64,000 nt of DNA from Streptomyces zhihengii (GCF_016919245.1 NZ_JAFEJA010000001.1:6039501-6103500), one strand, 5' to 3'; shown: positions 42,632 to 52,566, numbered from the stretch's first letter. Notes: generated by a model from the letters alone, not told the origin. Translations and numbers: made by a program.

Positions 42632-42943
42632 GGGGCCGGCTCGGATGCGGGCGCGGTCGCCCCGGCGCTGACTCCCCCGGGCAGGCCCCAGCCCCGAGCC
42701 GGGCCCCCGCGTCCGGGGCCGGTGCGCGCCCTGGCCCGCAGGGCCCGCGGAGCCCGTCCCGGGCCCGGTGCCGGTGCTCCACGGGCTGCGGTGCGTCGGG
42801 GCCGCCCCCGCCCGGGCTCCTGACCGTTGGTGCGGCGGCCTCCGCCCCGGGCCGACCTGCCTCCGGGACCGGATACGAGCCAGGGGGCCGGCTCGGATGC
42901 GGGCGCGGTCGTCCCGGCGCTGACGTCCCCGGGCAGGCCCCAG
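42632..42943. repeat. 60-bp direct repeat, two copies 252 bp apart
   Basis: Copies at 42632-42691 and 42884-42943 differ at only 3 of 60 positions. An 18-nt third fragment (CCCGGCGCTGACGTCCCC) follows at 42945-42962. There are no flanking genes of mobile elements. Confidence 0.9.
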
Positions 42944-42984
42944 ACCCGGCGCTGACGTCCCCGCCCGGGTCCGGCCCAGGACGC

Positions 42985-43024
42985 ACGACGGCCCCGCCCC
43001 CACCAGGGGAGCGGGGCCCGTCGT
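42985..43024 (-). terminator. Terminator after the transglutaminase gene
   Basis: ACGACGG(G)CCCCGC arms with a single-base bulge and an inner CCCC-ACCA-GGGG stem, directly after the stop codon on the leftward strand. Confidence 0.75.
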
Positions 43025-43032
43025 CGCGCCGG

Positions 43033-45537
43033 CTAGCCGCGCTGTCTCGTCGGGCGGCGGAGCAGGGAGGTGAGCCGGTCGAGGGGGAGGCGGCGGGGCG
43101 ACCAGCGGTCCGTGAGGTCCGACCAGCGCTCCGAGAGAGCCCACATCACCCGAACGGACGAACGAGGCAGCAGCAGAGCGCGCAGGCGGACCCAGGTGCT
43201 CACCTGCTCCCGCAGCCCCGACCGGATCAGCCGTGCGTCCTCGGCCAGGCCCGTGACGGGCCGGGGGTCGGGGGCGTACAGCACCTCCTCCACCGCACGG
43301 GCGGTGCGGTGCACCGCCGCCGCGGGCTCGTCCGTCAGCCCGCCCTCCGTGACCAGCCGCGCCGCCGCCCGGCGCGGGGTCAGCGACTCGTCGGGAACGA
43401 TGCCCAGGTCCCAGGCGGTGTCGGTGATCTCCTGCCAGACGGCCAGGGTGCCCGCCGGGTCCTGGGGCACCGTCACCGTGCCGGTGACCTGCTTCCCGTC
43501 GGGCGTCCCGGCCGGCGGCGCCGCGCCCGGGGAACCGGGGGGCGGCGGTGCCGGCGCGCGCAGCGCGTTCAGCCGCCGGGTGCGGGCCATGATCCGCAGC
43601 AGCAGCGGCAGCAGGAGCAGCAGCACGACGGCCAGCACGCCGAGCCCGGTGAAGAGCACCGTGGTCCAGGGGAAGCCCTGGCCCTCCTGCTCCTCCACAT
43701 CGCCCGGCGTCGCCGCCCCGCACTCGCCCAGACGCCGCTCGGGCTCGGGGCAGGCGTCGGGCGAGGCCGGCGCCTGGGACGGCTGGGCGCCGGTGTCCGT
43801 CTCCGGCTGCGCCGGGTCGGCCGTGTCGCCCGCCGGGGTCTCCTCCTGGGCGTACTCCGGTGTGGTGCCGCGGCTCGGGGTCGGCTCGAAGCGCGTCCAG
43901 CCGATGCCGTCGAAGTAGAGCTCCGGCCAGGCGTGGGCGTCGCGCAGGCCGACGGACATGGTGCCGTCGGACTGCGGGGTGCCCGGGGTGAAGCCCACCG
44001 CGACGCGCGCCGGGATGCCGAGCGTGCGGGCCATCGCCGCCATGGAGAAGGAGAAGTGGACGCAGAAGCCCTCCTTCTGCTCCAGGAAGCGGGTGATCGC
44101 CGCCGCGCCCGTGCCCGAACGGACCTGGGTGTTGTAGGTGAAACCGCCGTCCTCGGCGAACCACTTCTGGAGCTTGGTGGCCCGTTCGAAGTCGTTCGCC
44201 GAGCCCTCGGTGATCCGGCGGGCCGTCGCGGCGACGGAGTCCGGCAGGGAGTCCGGCACCTGGGTGTACTCGCGCTTCAGCTCCGACGGCGGGGCCAGGG
44301 CCTGGGCGAGCTGCTCCTTGGTCGGGCGGACCACCAGACTGCTCACCGAGTACTGGACGCCGCCCGTGGTCTGCCCGCGGTCGCCCACGAGCGTCCGGCC
44401 CGTGGGCTCGTAGCGCCAGCGGCCGTCGATGGTCACCTTCGTCGCCGGGTAGGGCATCGGCAGCCAGCTCTGCTTGTACGAGCCGGCCGCGGAGAGGTTC
44501 GTCCGGACCTCGGTGACGGCCACCGCGGGGCTGAGCCCGGACGGCTCGGGGAGCCGGTCCGGCACGTTCTCGACCTTGCGCTCCGAGGAGCGCCATGAGG
44601 TGCCGTCGAAGCGGTCCAGGGCGACGATCCGCAGGTACATGCCCTTGGTGTCGGGCGCGTTGGTGCGGTAGCGGAGCACCTCGCGGTTGGTCGGCTGGTT
44701 GAGGCTGTCCTGGAGCGAGACGAGGGGGTTGACGGCCGAGATCGTGCCGCCGCCGCCCGAGCCGCGGCCCGGGCCGCTGCCCGTGCCGTCGAACAGCCCG
44801 CCGTCCAGGGCGGGGAGCACGGCCGGCACCACCAGGGACACGCCGAGCGCGACCACGCCGATGCGGCGGCCCGTGCGGACCGGCGCGTGCGCGGGAGCGC
44901 TCGCGTCCAGAGCGGAACTCTGCCGGCCGCGGCCGCGCGGCGCGCCGCCGAAGACCCGGCCCCACTGGGAGAGCCGGTCGCGCCCCTCGGCGAGCAGCAG
45001 GAGCAGATAGCCCACGGCGGCCAGCACGAACCAGAGCCAGTTCGCACCGCCGTCGGACAGGCCGGCGGCGACCGTGTAGAGCGCGAGCAGCGGCAGCCCC
45101 GCGGGGGCGGCGCTGCGGTAGGTGACGGCGAGGGCGTCGACGACGAGGCCGACCACCAGCACACCGCCGATGATCATCAGCCGGATGCCGTCCGTCGCCG
45201 GGGCGGGGATGGCGTAGCGGCTGACGTCGTCGTAGCCGGCGGTGAAGAGATCGCCGAAGCGCGCGAACGCCTCCGGGCCCGGCAGCAGCCAGACCACGGC
45301 GAAGTCCCGGACGAACAGCACCGTCAGGGCGAGCAGCGTGACCAGCGCCTGGAGGGCGATCGTCAGCGGCCTGGCCAGCGGCACCCGCCGGGCCAGCGCG
45401 CCCGCCCCGCTCTGGAGCGCCAGCAGCACGGTCGCCTGGATCATCCAGCCGGACTCGTCGACCAGGGGCAGCAGGGCGCCCGCCGCCAGCAGTGTCGCCG
45501 CGTAGGCGCACAGGGCCAGCCTCACGCGACCGCTCAT
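43033..45537 (-). CDS. TgpA-type membrane transglutaminase-like protein
   Basis: An 834-residue membrane protein. The N-terminal ~240 residues have seven or so helices (TgpA/DUF3488 region). An extracytoplasmic transglutaminase core follows, with C492 (KEGFCVHFS), H535 (DAHAWPEL) and an acidic residue in RFEPTPS. A Pro/Thr-rich linker, one more membrane helix and a ~160-residue cytoplasmic domain (DUF4129-like) complete it. Its ATG overlaps the DUF58 gene stop by 4 nt. With MoxR and DUF58 it forms a widespread three-gene module of unknown substrate, often linked to envelope assembly. Confidence 0.9.
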   Translation of the reverse strand: MSGRVRLALCAYAATLLAAGALLPLVDESGWMIQATVLLALQSGAGALARRVPLARPLTIALQALVTLLALTVLFVRDFAVVWLLPGPEAFARFGDLFTAGYDDVSRYAIPAPATDGIRLMIIGGVLVVGLVVDALAVTYRSAAPAGLPLLALYTVAAGLSDGGANWLWFVLAAVGYLLLLLAEGRDRLSQWGRVFGGAPRGRGRQSSALDASAPAHAPVRTGRRIGVVALGVSLVVPAVLPALDGGLFDGTGSGPGRGSGGGGTISAVNPLVSLQDSLNQPTNREVLRYRTNAPDTKGMYLRIVALDRFDGTSWRSSERKVENVPDRLPEPSGLSPAVAVTEVRTNLSAAGSYKQSWLPMPYPATKVTIDGRWRYEPTGRTLVGDRGQTTGGVQYSVSSLVVRPTKEQLAQALAPPSELKREYTQVPDSLPDSVAATARRITEGSANDFERATKLQKWFAEDGGFTYNTQVRSGTGAAAITRFLEQKEGFCVHFSFSMAAMARTLGIPARVAVGFTPGTPQSDGTMSVGLRDAHAWPELYFDGIGWTRFEPTPSRGTTPEYAQEETPAGDTADPAQPETDTGAQPSQAPASPDACPEPERRLGECGAATPGDVEEQEGQGFPWTTVLFTGLGVLAVVLLLLLPLLLRIMARTRRLNALRAPAPPPPGSPGAAPPAGTPDGKQVTGTVTVPQDPAGTLAVWQEITDTAWDLGIVPDESLTPRRAAARLVTEGGLTDEPAAAVHRTARAVEEVLYAPDPRPVTGLAEDARLIRSGLREQVSTWVRLRALLLPRSSVRVMWALSERWSDLTDRWSPRRLPLDRLTSLLRRPTRQRG

Positions 45538-46913
45538 GACCAACCCCCTGTGTACCCGCCGGATCCGTCGGACATCCGGCTGCGTTCCTGGCCCGCCTGC
45601 TGCCACAGGTCACCGAGCGCCGCGCCGGGCCGCACGGGCAGGGCCGTCCAGCCGGCCTCGCGCAGTTGCCGCAGCCGCTTCTCGACCCCCGCGGACACCG
45701 CCCCGGTGCCCGCTCCGGAATCCGTGCGCGGAGCGTCCCAGTCCATCAGGAAGGCGACCGCGGCCCCGGTGCGCTGCCGCATCCGGGCCGCCAGTGCCGC
45801 CTGGCTCTCGTCCAGGTCGCCGAGGAAGGCGACCAGCAGTCCCTCGCCGCCGCCGCGCAGCGCGTCGTGGGCCCTGGACAGGCCCGCGCCGTCGGAGTGT
45901 TCGACGACCGCCAGGGTGTCGAGCATCAGGCCCGCGGAGTCGGCGGAGTCCTGGGGGGAGCCGGTGAATCCGTCGGCCCCCTCGCCGGGCACGGACGTCC
46001 CGGTGTCGGTCAGCAGCCGCACCGAGAAACCGCGCTCCAGCAGGTGCACCAGCGCGGACGCCGCGCCGGACACCGCCCACTCGAACGCGGAGTCGGGGCC
46101 GCCGCCCTCGTAGCCCGCCCGCCGGGTGTCCAGCAGGACCGTGCAGCCGGCCCGCTGCGGCTGCTCCTCCCGGCGGACCATGAGCTCGCCGTGGCGGGCG
46201 GTCGAGCGCCAGTGCACCCGGCGCAGGTCGTCGCCGTACCGGTAGGCGCGCGGAATGATGTCGTCGTCCCCGGCGAGCGCCAGGGAGCGCCGCAGGCCGT
46301 CGCCGTAGCCCGAGGCCTCGCCCGCCAGCCGCACGGGCGGCAGCGGCTCCGTCCGAGGGATGACGGTGAGCAGGTCGAAGGCGCTGAAGGAGCGGGTCAG
46401 TTCGCACATGCCGAAGGGGTCGCTCAGCCGGAGCTGGAGCGGGCCCAGCGGGTAGCGCCCGCGCAGGTCCGAGCGGACCCGGTAGGAGACCTCGCGCCGG
46501 CCGCCCGCCTCGACCCGGTCCAGCACGAACCGGGGCCGCGGGCCCAGCACGTAGGGCACGTGGTCCTGGAGCATCAGCAGGCCGGTGGGCATCCGCGAGA
46601 TGTTGTCCATCCGCAGATGGACCCGCGCCTCGGCGCCCGCGGGCACCCGCCCCGGGGACAGCCGCCGGCTGGCGGCGACCCGGTAGCGGGTGCGGTAGAG
46701 CACCGTGACGCAGATCAGCGGGAGTACCGCCAGCAGCAGCCCGACCCGCAGCAGATCGCTCTGCCCGAGGGCGTAGGCGCAGGCCGCGGCGGCCACCCCG
46801 GCGGCGAGGAAGGAGCGTCCGCGGGTGGTGAGCCCGGACAGCGCCGCCCGCACCCCGCCCTTGTCGTCGCCCTCCGGACCGGCGGGTGCGCTGGGCCGTC
46901 CGGCGGACATCAC
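45534..46913 (-). CDS. DUF58 protein (vWA-like)
   Basis: A 459-residue protein with two N-terminal hydrophobic segments (SFLAAGVAAAACAYALGQ and VGLLLAVLPLICVTVLY), a beta-rich middle part and the DUF58 hallmark RAYRYGDDLRRVHWRSTARHGELMVRREE. A vWA-like fold follows (CTVLLDTRRAGYEG). DUF58 proteins occur with MoxR ATPases, which are thought to act on them as chaperones. It overlaps both neighbours by 4 nt, so all three genes are translationally coupled. An ATG at 46910 is an alternative start. Confidence 0.9.
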   Translation of the reverse strand: MMSAGRPSAPAGPEGDDKGGVRAALSGLTTRGRSFLAAGVAAAACAYALGQSDLLRVGLLLAVLPLICVTVLYRTRYRVAASRRLSPGRVPAGAEARVHLRMDNISRMPTGLLMLQDHVPYVLGPRPRFVLDRVEAGGRREVSYRVRSDLRGRYPLGPLQLRLSDPFGMCELTRSFSAFDLLTVIPRTEPLPPVRLAGEASGYGDGLRRSLALAGDDDIIPRAYRYGDDLRRVHWRSTARHGELMVRREEQPQRAGCTVLLDTRRAGYEGGGPDSAFEWAVSGAASALVHLLERGFSVRLLTDTGTSVPGEGADGFTGSPQDSADSAGLMLDTLAVVEHSDGAGLSRAHDALRGGGEGLLVAFLGDLDESQAALAARMRQRTGAAVAFLMDWDAPRTDSGAGTGAVSAGVEKRLRQLREAGWTALPVRPGAALGDLWQQAGQERSRMSDGSGGYTGGWS

Positions 46914-47956
46914 AGCCGCCGGGCGCCGGGCTGCTGGCCGTAGAGCGGCTGCTGTCCCGGACGGCCCGGGACGTACGCGCCGTCGGCGCTGCCGGTCGTG
47001 GGCACCGGGGTGCGCTGCACGATGTCCTGCACGACCTGCTCGGCGGTGAGCCGGTTGAGCTGGGCCTGGGCGGTGGGGAGCAGCCGGTGGGCCAGCACCT
47101 GCGCGGCGAGCGCCTGGACGTCGTCGGGCAGGGCGTACTCGCGGCCGCTGAGGGCCGCGGACGCCTTGGCGGCGCGCAGCAGGTGCAGGGTGGCCCGCGG
47201 GGAGGCGCCCAGTCTGAGGTCCGGGTGGGTACGGGTGGCGGAGACCAGGTCCACCGCGTACTTCCGTACGGACTCGGCGACATGCACGCCGCGCACCGTC
47301 TCGATCAGCTTGACGATGTCGTGCGCGTGGGCGACGGGCTGGAGGTCGTCGAGCGGGTTGACCGCGCCGTGCACGTCGAGCATCTGGAGCTCGGCGCTCG
47401 CGCTCGGGTACCCGATCGACACCCGGGCCATGAATCGGTCGCGCTGGGCCTCGGGCAGCGGGTACGTGCCCTCCATCTCGACCGGGTTCTGGGTGGCCAC
47501 GACCATGAACGGGTCGGGCAGCTCGTAGCTGTGGCCGTCGATGGTGACCTGGCGCTCCTCCATCGACTCCAGCAGCGCGGACTGGGTCTTCGGCGAGGCG
47601 CGGTTGATCTCGTCGCCGATCACGATCTGCGCGAAGACGGCACCGGGCTTGAACTCGAACTCCCGCCGCTGCTGGTCGAAGATCGACACACCGGTGATGT
47701 CGGACGGCAGCAGGTCGGGCGTGAACTGGATACGCCGCACCGAGCAGTCGATGGAACGGGCCAGCGCCTTGGCCAGCATGGTCTTGCCGACGCCGGGGAC
47801 ATCCTCGATCAGAAGATGTCCCTCGGCGAGCAGCACGGTCAGAGAAAGCCGTACGACCTCAGGCTTGCCCTCGATCACACTCTCCACCGACCGGCGCACC
47901 CGCTCCGCCGTCGATGTCAGATCAGTGAGGCTCGCTCGATCGTCATAGGTCGTCAC
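46910..47956 (-). CDS. MoxR-family AAA+ ATPase
   Basis: A 348-residue AAA+ ATPase. Walker A is EDVPGVGKTML, Walker B is VIGDEINRASPK, and sensor-type residues follow in VATQNPVEMEGTYPLPEAQRDRF. The C-terminal helical lid is present. MoxR proteins are chaperone-like ATPases that act on vWA or DUF58 partners. The GTG at 47956 is chosen because GAGGAGG lies 5-6 nt upstream; it gives MTTYDDRASL. The ~30 C-terminal residues are Gly/Gln/Pro-rich. First gene of the three-gene operon. Confidence 0.93.
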   Translation of the reverse strand: MTTYDDRASLTDLTSTAERVRRSVESVIEGKPEVVRLSLTVLLAEGHLLIEDVPGVGKTMLAKALARSIDCSVRRIQFTPDLLPSDITGVSIFDQQRREFEFKPGAVFAQIVIGDEINRASPKTQSALLESMEERQVTIDGHSYELPDPFMVVATQNPVEMEGTYPLPEAQRDRFMARVSIGYPSASAELQMLDVHGAVNPLDDLQPVAHAHDIVKLIETVRGVHVAESVRKYAVDLVSATRTHPDLRLGASPRATLHLLRAAKASAALSGREYALPDDVQALAAQVLAHRLLPTAQAQLNRLTAEQVVQDIVQRTPVPTTGSADGAYVPGRPGQQPLYGQQPGARRL

Positions 47957-48156
47957 CCGGCCCTCCTCGGCCACTTTCCTGGGCCTGCGCACCACGGACG
48001 GCGCGGCCCACCAAGAAATACGGACGCCGCCACCGGAACGTTCCGGACCGGCGTCACTTCCGCATTCTTGTTGGCCTCACCGTGTCGTGTCACTCGGCTG
48101 TGGACAACTGAGGGTGAAATGACGACTTTGATCTGATTTATCGCGTGCTCAGGTGC

Positions 48157-48702
48157 TCACGCAGCGGGGTCGACCTCGCGCAGCGCGCCGCTCTTCACGT
48201 CGAAGACGAAGCCGCGGATGTCGTCGGTGTGCAGCAGGAACGGCGAGGTCCGCACCCGCTGCATCGACTGCCGGACGTCCTGGTCGACGTCGCGGAACGC
48301 CTCGACGGCCCACGACGGACGCTGGCCGACCTCCTCCTCCAGCTCGTTGCGGAAGTCCTCGGTGATCGACTCCAGGCCGCAGCCCGTGTGGTGCACCAGG
48401 ATCACGCTGCGGGTTCCGAGCGCCCGCTGGCTGATGGTGAGCGAGCGGATCACGTCCTCGGTGACGACACCGCCGGCGTTGCGGATGGTGTGGCAGTCGC
48501 CCAGCTCCAGGCCGAGGGCCGCGTGCAGGTCGAGCCGGGCGTCCATGCAGGCCACCACGGCCACCTGGAGGACCGGCCGGGCGTCCATGCCCGGGTCGGT
48601 GAAGGCGGCGGCGTAGCGTCCGTTGGCCTCGACGAGGCGGTCGGTCACGGTCGCGGCCCCGGGGGCGGGGGCGGCGGCGGGGGCGTTCGCAGAAGTCGAC
48701 AT
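48157..48702 (-). CDS. Beta-class carbonic anhydrase
   Basis: A 181-residue zinc enzyme that interconverts CO2 and bicarbonate. Zinc ligands are C52 and D54 (VACMDARLD), H105 and C108 (HHTGC), and the conserved IRNAGGVVTEDVIRSL segment is present. Short family members of this size are usual in actinobacteria. TACCTT (complement of 48709-48714) ends 6 nt before the ATG at 48702, so it appears leaderless. The N-terminal Ala/Pro stretch lies before the conserved fold. Confidence 0.93.
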   Translation of the reverse strand: MSTSANAPAAAPAPGAATVTDRLVEANGRYAAAFTDPGMDARPVLQVAVVACMDARLDLHAALGLELGDCHTIRNAGGVVTEDVIRSLTISQRALGTRSVILVHHTGCGLESITEDFRNELEEEVGQRPSWAVEAFRDVDQDVRQSMQRVRTSPFLLHTDDIRGFVFDVKSGALREVDPAA

Positions 48703-49048
48703 GGCACGAAGGTAACCGTCACAAGGCGGTCGAGCTTGTAGTGAGAGCGGACAAAGAACATCAACGCGATGTGTTTGTGAGGTAACCCACAGGCCCCGCG
48801 GCGGACCCCACGACGCGCTGCCCGGTTGATTGACCGGCCGCACCTGTGGACTAAAGTGACGCGGAGTTCCGGGACGTCATCAGTGCATTCGCCGGCATCC
48901 CCGGTGAATCCCGGCATCCCGCAATCCGGATTCCGCTCCACCCCGGCAGTTTCCGCGGTTTCCGTTTCCACCGCATTCCCCGCATACCCGCGTGCGCGGC
49001 GTGACGCACGGCCCGGCCCTGCTTCACCCGCCGGACCTGAGAGGGCGC
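48703..49048. promoter_or_regulatory. Divergent promoter region before the dcw cluster
   Basis: A 346-nt region. For the rightward dcw genes: TTGACC (48830-48835), a 16-bp spacer, and TAAAGT (48852-48857), giving a leader of about 185 nt. For the leftward carbonic anhydrase: -10 at 48709-48714. I found no mraZ gene and no clear run of MraZ TGGGN boxes. Confidence 0.65.
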
Positions 49049-50023
49049 ATGAGCCAGACCCGACACGTCCCGGTGATGCTCCAGCGGTGCCTGGACCTGT
49101 TGGCCCCCGCCCTCCAGCGGCCCGGCCAATCCGCCGGGACGGGCCCGGTCGTCGTGGACTGCACCCTCGGGCTCGGCGGACACAGCGAGGCCCTGCTGAC
49201 CCGCTTCCCCGAGGCCCGGCTCATCGCCCTGGACCGCGACACGGAGGCCCTGCGGCTGTCCGCCGAGCGCCTGGCCCCCTTCGGCGACCGCGCCACCCTC
49301 GTGCACGCCGTCTACGACGAACTCCCCGACGTGCTCGACCGCCTCGGCGTGCCCCGGGTCGACGGTGTCCTCTTCGACCTCGGCGTCTCCTCCATGCAAC
49401 TGGACGAGGCGGACCGGGGGTTCGCCTACGCCCAGGACGCCCCGCTGGACATGCGCATGGACCAGACGACGGGCGTCAGCGCGGCCGAGGTGCTCAACAC
49501 CTACGCGCCCGGTGAACTGGTGCGCATCCTGCGGGCCTACGGCGAGGAGAAGCAGGCCAAGCGGATCGTCTCCGCCATCGTGCGCGAGCGCGACAGGGAG
49601 CCGTTCGCCAACAGCGCCCGGCTCGTCGAGCTGATCCGCGACGCGCTGCCCCAGGCCGCCAAGCGGACCGGCGGCAATCCGGCCAAGCGCACCTTCCAGG
49701 CGCTGCGGATCGAGGTCAACGGCGAGCTCACCGTCCTGGAGCGCGCCGTCCCCGCCGCGGTGGCCGCCCTCGGGGTCGGCGGGCGCATCGCCGTCCTGTC
49801 GTACCACTCGCTGGAGGACCGGCTGGTCAAGCAGGTGTTCGCGGCGGGCGCCGCGAACACCGCGCCGCCCGGGCTGCCGGTGGTCCCGGAGGAGTACCAG
49901 CCGCGGCTGAAGCTGCTCACCCGCGGCGCCGAACTCCCCACCGAGGAAGAGGTGGCCGAGAACCGCCGTGCCGCCCCCGCGCGTCTGAGGGCAGCGGAAC
50001 GCATCCGCGAGGACGTGGCCTAG
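49049..50023 (+). CDS. rsmH: 16S rRNA (cytosine-1402-N4)-methyltransferase
   Basis: A 324-residue methyltransferase (formerly MraW) that modifies C1402 of 16S rRNA. Motifs: [26 protein letters not shown] (SAM site), [43 protein letters not shown] and [12 protein letters not shown]. The ATG at 49049 follows GAGAGGG; an in-frame GTG at 48992 would add 19 residues not seen in the family. It is the first gene of the dcw cluster here, because mraZ is missing. Confidence 0.95.
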   Translation: MSQTRHVPVMLQRCLDLLAPALQRPGQSAGTGPVVVDCTLGLGGHSEALLTRFPEARLIALDRDTEALRLSAERLAPFGDRATLVHAVYDELPDVLDRLGVPRVDGVLFDLGVSSMQLDEADRGFAYAQDAPLDMRMDQTTGVSAAEVLNTYAPGELVRILRAYGEEKQAKRIVSAIVRERDREPFANSARLVELIRDALPQAAKRTGGNPAKRTFQALRIEVNGELTVLERAVPAAVAALGVGGRIAVLSYHSLEDRLVKQVFAAGAANTAPPGLPVVPEEYQPRLKLLTRGAELPTEEEVAENRRAAPARLRAAERIREDVA

Positions 50024-50078
50024 GAGCACAGAGGGCGGACGGGCGGCGCGGGCGGCACGGAGCGATGCGGAGGACACG

Positions 50079-50591
50079 GTGAGCACAGCGGCCAGGGAGC
50101 TGAGAGGGCGGGCCGCGCGACTGGCCCGGCTGATGCCGTCCGGGCCCAGCAGCGCCGCCCGGACCCCGTTCGTCCTGCTGGTCGTGCTGCTGCTGTCGGG
50201 CGGCCTGATCACCCTGCTGCTGCTCAACTCCTCGCTCAGCCAGGGCTCCTTCCGGCTCAGCGAGCTCAAGAAGCGGACCACCGAGCTGACCGACCAGGAA
50301 CAGGCACTCCAGCGCGACGTCGACGGCCGCTCGGCCCCCGACGCGCTGGAGCGCCGGGCCAGGGAACTCGGCATGGTCCCCGGCGGCAGCCCCGCGTTCC
50401 TCGGCCCCGACGGCGCGGTCCGCGGCGTCCCCGGCCGGGTCACCGCCCAGCCGGATCCCACACCGCAGGCTGGCCCCTCGCCCACCGCGGGGCCCACCGC
50501 CACGCCCGGCACCGCGGCCACGCCCTCCGCGACCGCGCCGGGCGCCACGCCCTCCGGGCCGTCCCCGACGCCCACGACCACCGGCAGGTGA
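50079..50591 (+). CDS. ftsL: Cell division protein FtsL (septum formation initiator)
   Basis: A 170-residue bitopic division protein. A basic cytoplasmic N-terminus is followed by one membrane helix (~residues 30-50, FVLLVVLLLSGGLITLLLLN), a coiled-coil with Leu heptads (FRLSELKKRTTELTDQEQAL) and a ~55-residue Pro/Thr/Ala tail outside the cell. Assignment comes from structure and position between rsmH and ftsI; FtsL sequences are poorly conserved. GTG start at 50079. In other bacteria FtsL, with FtsB and FtsQ, activates FtsWI. Confidence 0.88.
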   Translation: MSTAARELRGRAARLARLMPSGPSSAARTPFVLLVVLLLSGGLITLLLLNSSLSQGSFRLSELKKRTTELTDQEQALQRDVDGRSAPDALERRARELGMVPGGSPAFLGPDGAVRGVPGRVTAQPDPTPQAGPSPTAGPTATPGTAATPSATAPGATPSGPSPTPTTTGR

Positions 50592-50595
50592 CGCA

Positions 50596-52551
50596 GTGCC
50601 CCCCAAGGAACCTCCGCGGCGCCGCGTGCCGGGTCCCGCCCGGCGGCCCGCGCCCCCCTCGGGACGTCCGTACCGGCGCCCGCCCTCCCGCCCGGCCTCC
50701 CGGCCCGCGCCGCGCGTGATCCGGCTCGGCAGTCCGCGCCCGCGGCTGCGCCTGGTGAGCCTCGGGCTCACCCTCGTGATGATCGCGTTCGTGGTGCGGC
50801 TGCTCCAGGTGCAGGCCGTCGACGCCGAGGCGCTGGCCGCCAAGGCGGACAAGAACCGCTACGACAGCGTGACCCTCGCCGCCGAACGCGGCGGGATCAC
50901 CGACCGGTCCGGCGTCGCCCTCGCCATCTCCGTCGACGCCCACGACATCACCGCCGACCCGAAGATGTTCACGCCCGAGGAGAGCAAGGCCCCCGACGCG
51001 CCGGAGCAGGCCGCCGCCCTGCTGGCGCCGATCCTCGGCACCGACGCCGCCGGCATCACCGCCAAGCTGAAGAAGCCCGGCTCCCGGTACGCCGTCCTCG
51101 CCCGGCGCCAGACGCCCCAGGTGTGGAAGCAGATCAAGGACCTCAAGAGCGTGTACGCCGAGAAGGCGGCGGCCGACCGGCGCGCGGGCGGCACGGGCGC
51201 CAACGTGCTGGCCGGCGTCTTCCAGGAGCCCAGCAGCAAGCGGGTCTACCCCAACGGCACGCTGGCCGCCGGGATACTGGGCTACGTCAACGCCGAGGGC
51301 CGGGGCGGCGGCGGCATCGAGTCGCTGCTCGACACGACGCTGGCCGGTCAGGACGGCACCGTCACCTACGTCCAGTCCGGCGGCCGGCGCATCCCGACCG
51401 CCGGGTCCAAGGAGACGCCCGCCGTCCCCGGGTCGGACGTCGAACTGACCATCGACCGGGACATCCAGTGGGCCGCCCAGAAGGCCATCGAGGACCAGGT
51501 GGCCACGTCCCGGGCCGACCGCGGCTACGTGATCGTGCAGAACACCCGCACCGGCGAGGTCCTCGCCATGGCCAACTCGCCCGGCTTCGACCCCAACGAC
51601 CTCGGCCAGGCCGACGCCACCGCCATGGGCAACGCGGCGCTCCAGGACGCCTACGAGCCCGGCTCCACCGCCAAGGTCATGTCGATGGCCGCGGTGCTGG
51701 AGGAGAAGAAGGCCACCCCCGGCACCCATGTCGTCGTCCCCAACCGGCTGCACCGCGGCGACCGGCTCTTCAAGGACGACATCGACCACCCCACCTGGTA
51801 CCTCACGCTCAACGGCGTCCTCGCCAAGTCCAGCAACATCGGCACCATCCTCGCCACCGGGCAGCTCGGGAAGACCCAGCAGGAGGCCAACCGGGTACTC
51901 CACTCCTACCTGCGCAAGTTCGGACTGGGCAGCACCAGCGGGCTCGGCTACCCCGGCGAGACCGCCGGCATCCTGGCCCCGCCGGCGGACTGGTCGACCT
52001 CGCAGCAGTACACGATCCCCTTCGGCCAGGGCCTGTCCATCAACGCCATGCAGGCCGCCTCCGTCTACTCCACCATCGCCAACGGCGGCGTCCGCGTCGA
52101 GCCCACCCTGGTGCGCGGCACCAAGGGCCCCGACGGCCGTTTCACCGCCGCGCCCGCGCCCGAGAAGACCCGGGTGGTCAGCGAGAAGACCGCCGACACG
52201 CTGGCGACCATGCTCGAATCCGTCGTCGACGACCGGGAGGGCACCGGCACCAAGGCGCGCATCCCCGGCTACCGCGTCGCCGGCAAGACCGGCACGGCCA
52301 ACCGGGTGGACCCCGAACTCGGCCGCTACAAGGGCTACACGGCGTCGTTCGCCGGGTTCGCCCCCGCCGACGACCCGGAGATCACCGTCTACTGCGCCAT
52401 CCAGAACCCCACCAAGGGCAGCTACTTCGGCGGCCAGATCTGCGGACCCGTGTACCAGAAGGTCATGGAGTTCGCGCTGAAGACCCTGCAGATCGCGCCG
52501 ACCGGCAAGGCACCCGCCCGGCTGCCCGTGACCTTCGACCCCGGCGAGTGA
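50596..52551 (+). CDS. ftsI: Division transpeptidase FtsI (PBP3)
   Basis: A 651-residue class B penicillin-binding protein that cross-links septal peptidoglycan. One N-terminal membrane helix (~residues 50-72, after a Pro/Arg-rich tail) is followed by the dimerisation domain. The transpeptidase motifs are S357-x-x-K360 (GSTAK), S412-S413-N414 (KSSN) and K564-T-G (GKTGTAN). GTG start at 50596, 4 nt after the ftsL stop. In Streptomyces ftsI is needed for sporulation septation but not for growth. Confidence 0.96.
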   Translation: MPPKEPPRRRVPGPARRPAPPSGRPYRRPPSRPASRPAPRVIRLGSPRPRLRLVSLGLTLVMIAFVVRLLQVQAVDAEALAAKADKNRYDSVTLAAERGGITDRSGVALAISVDAHDITADPKMFTPEESKAPDAPEQAAALLAPILGTDAAGITAKLKKPGSRYAVLARRQTPQVWKQIKDLKSVYAEKAAADRRAGGTGANVLAGVFQEPSSKRVYPNGTLAAGILGYVNAEGRGGGGIESLLDTTLAGQDGTVTYVQSGGRRIPTAGSKETPAVPGSDVELTIDRDIQWAAQKAIEDQVATSRADRGYVIVQNTRTGEVLAMANSPGFDPNDLGQADATAMGNAALQDAYEPGSTAKVMSMAAVLEEKKATPGTHVVVPNRLHRGDRLFKDDIDHPTWYLTLNGVLAKSSNIGTILATGQLGKTQQEANRVLHSYLRKFGLGSTSGLGYPGETAGILAPPADWSTSQQYTIPFGQGLSINAMQAASVYSTIANGGVRVEPTLVRGTKGPDGRFTAAPAPEKTRVVSEKTADTLATMLESVVDDREGTGTKARIPGYRVAGKTGTANRVDPELGRYKGYTASFAGFAPADDPEITVYCAIQNPTKGSYFGGQICGPVYQKVMEFALKTLQIAPTGKAPARLPVTFDPGE

Positions 52552-52566
52552 CCGGAGGAACCACCA

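Larger units (their letters stand above)
42407..43032. other. 626-nt convergent intergenic region with repeats
   Basis: Between the convergent DUF3040 and transglutaminase genes. It contains two strong terminators and, between them, ~480 nt of very GC-rich sequence with a 60-bp direct repeat (listed separately). Open frames here have low-complexity Arg/Gly/Pro translations and no credible start or ribosome site. Confidence 0.7.

Noticed and set aside
42497..45613. 1038-codon leftward open frame through the transglutaminase gene
   Set aside because: It is a frame shadow: the real transglutaminase frame (43033-45537) contains the catalytic Cys and His motifs; this one is Arg/Gly/Pro-rich throughout.
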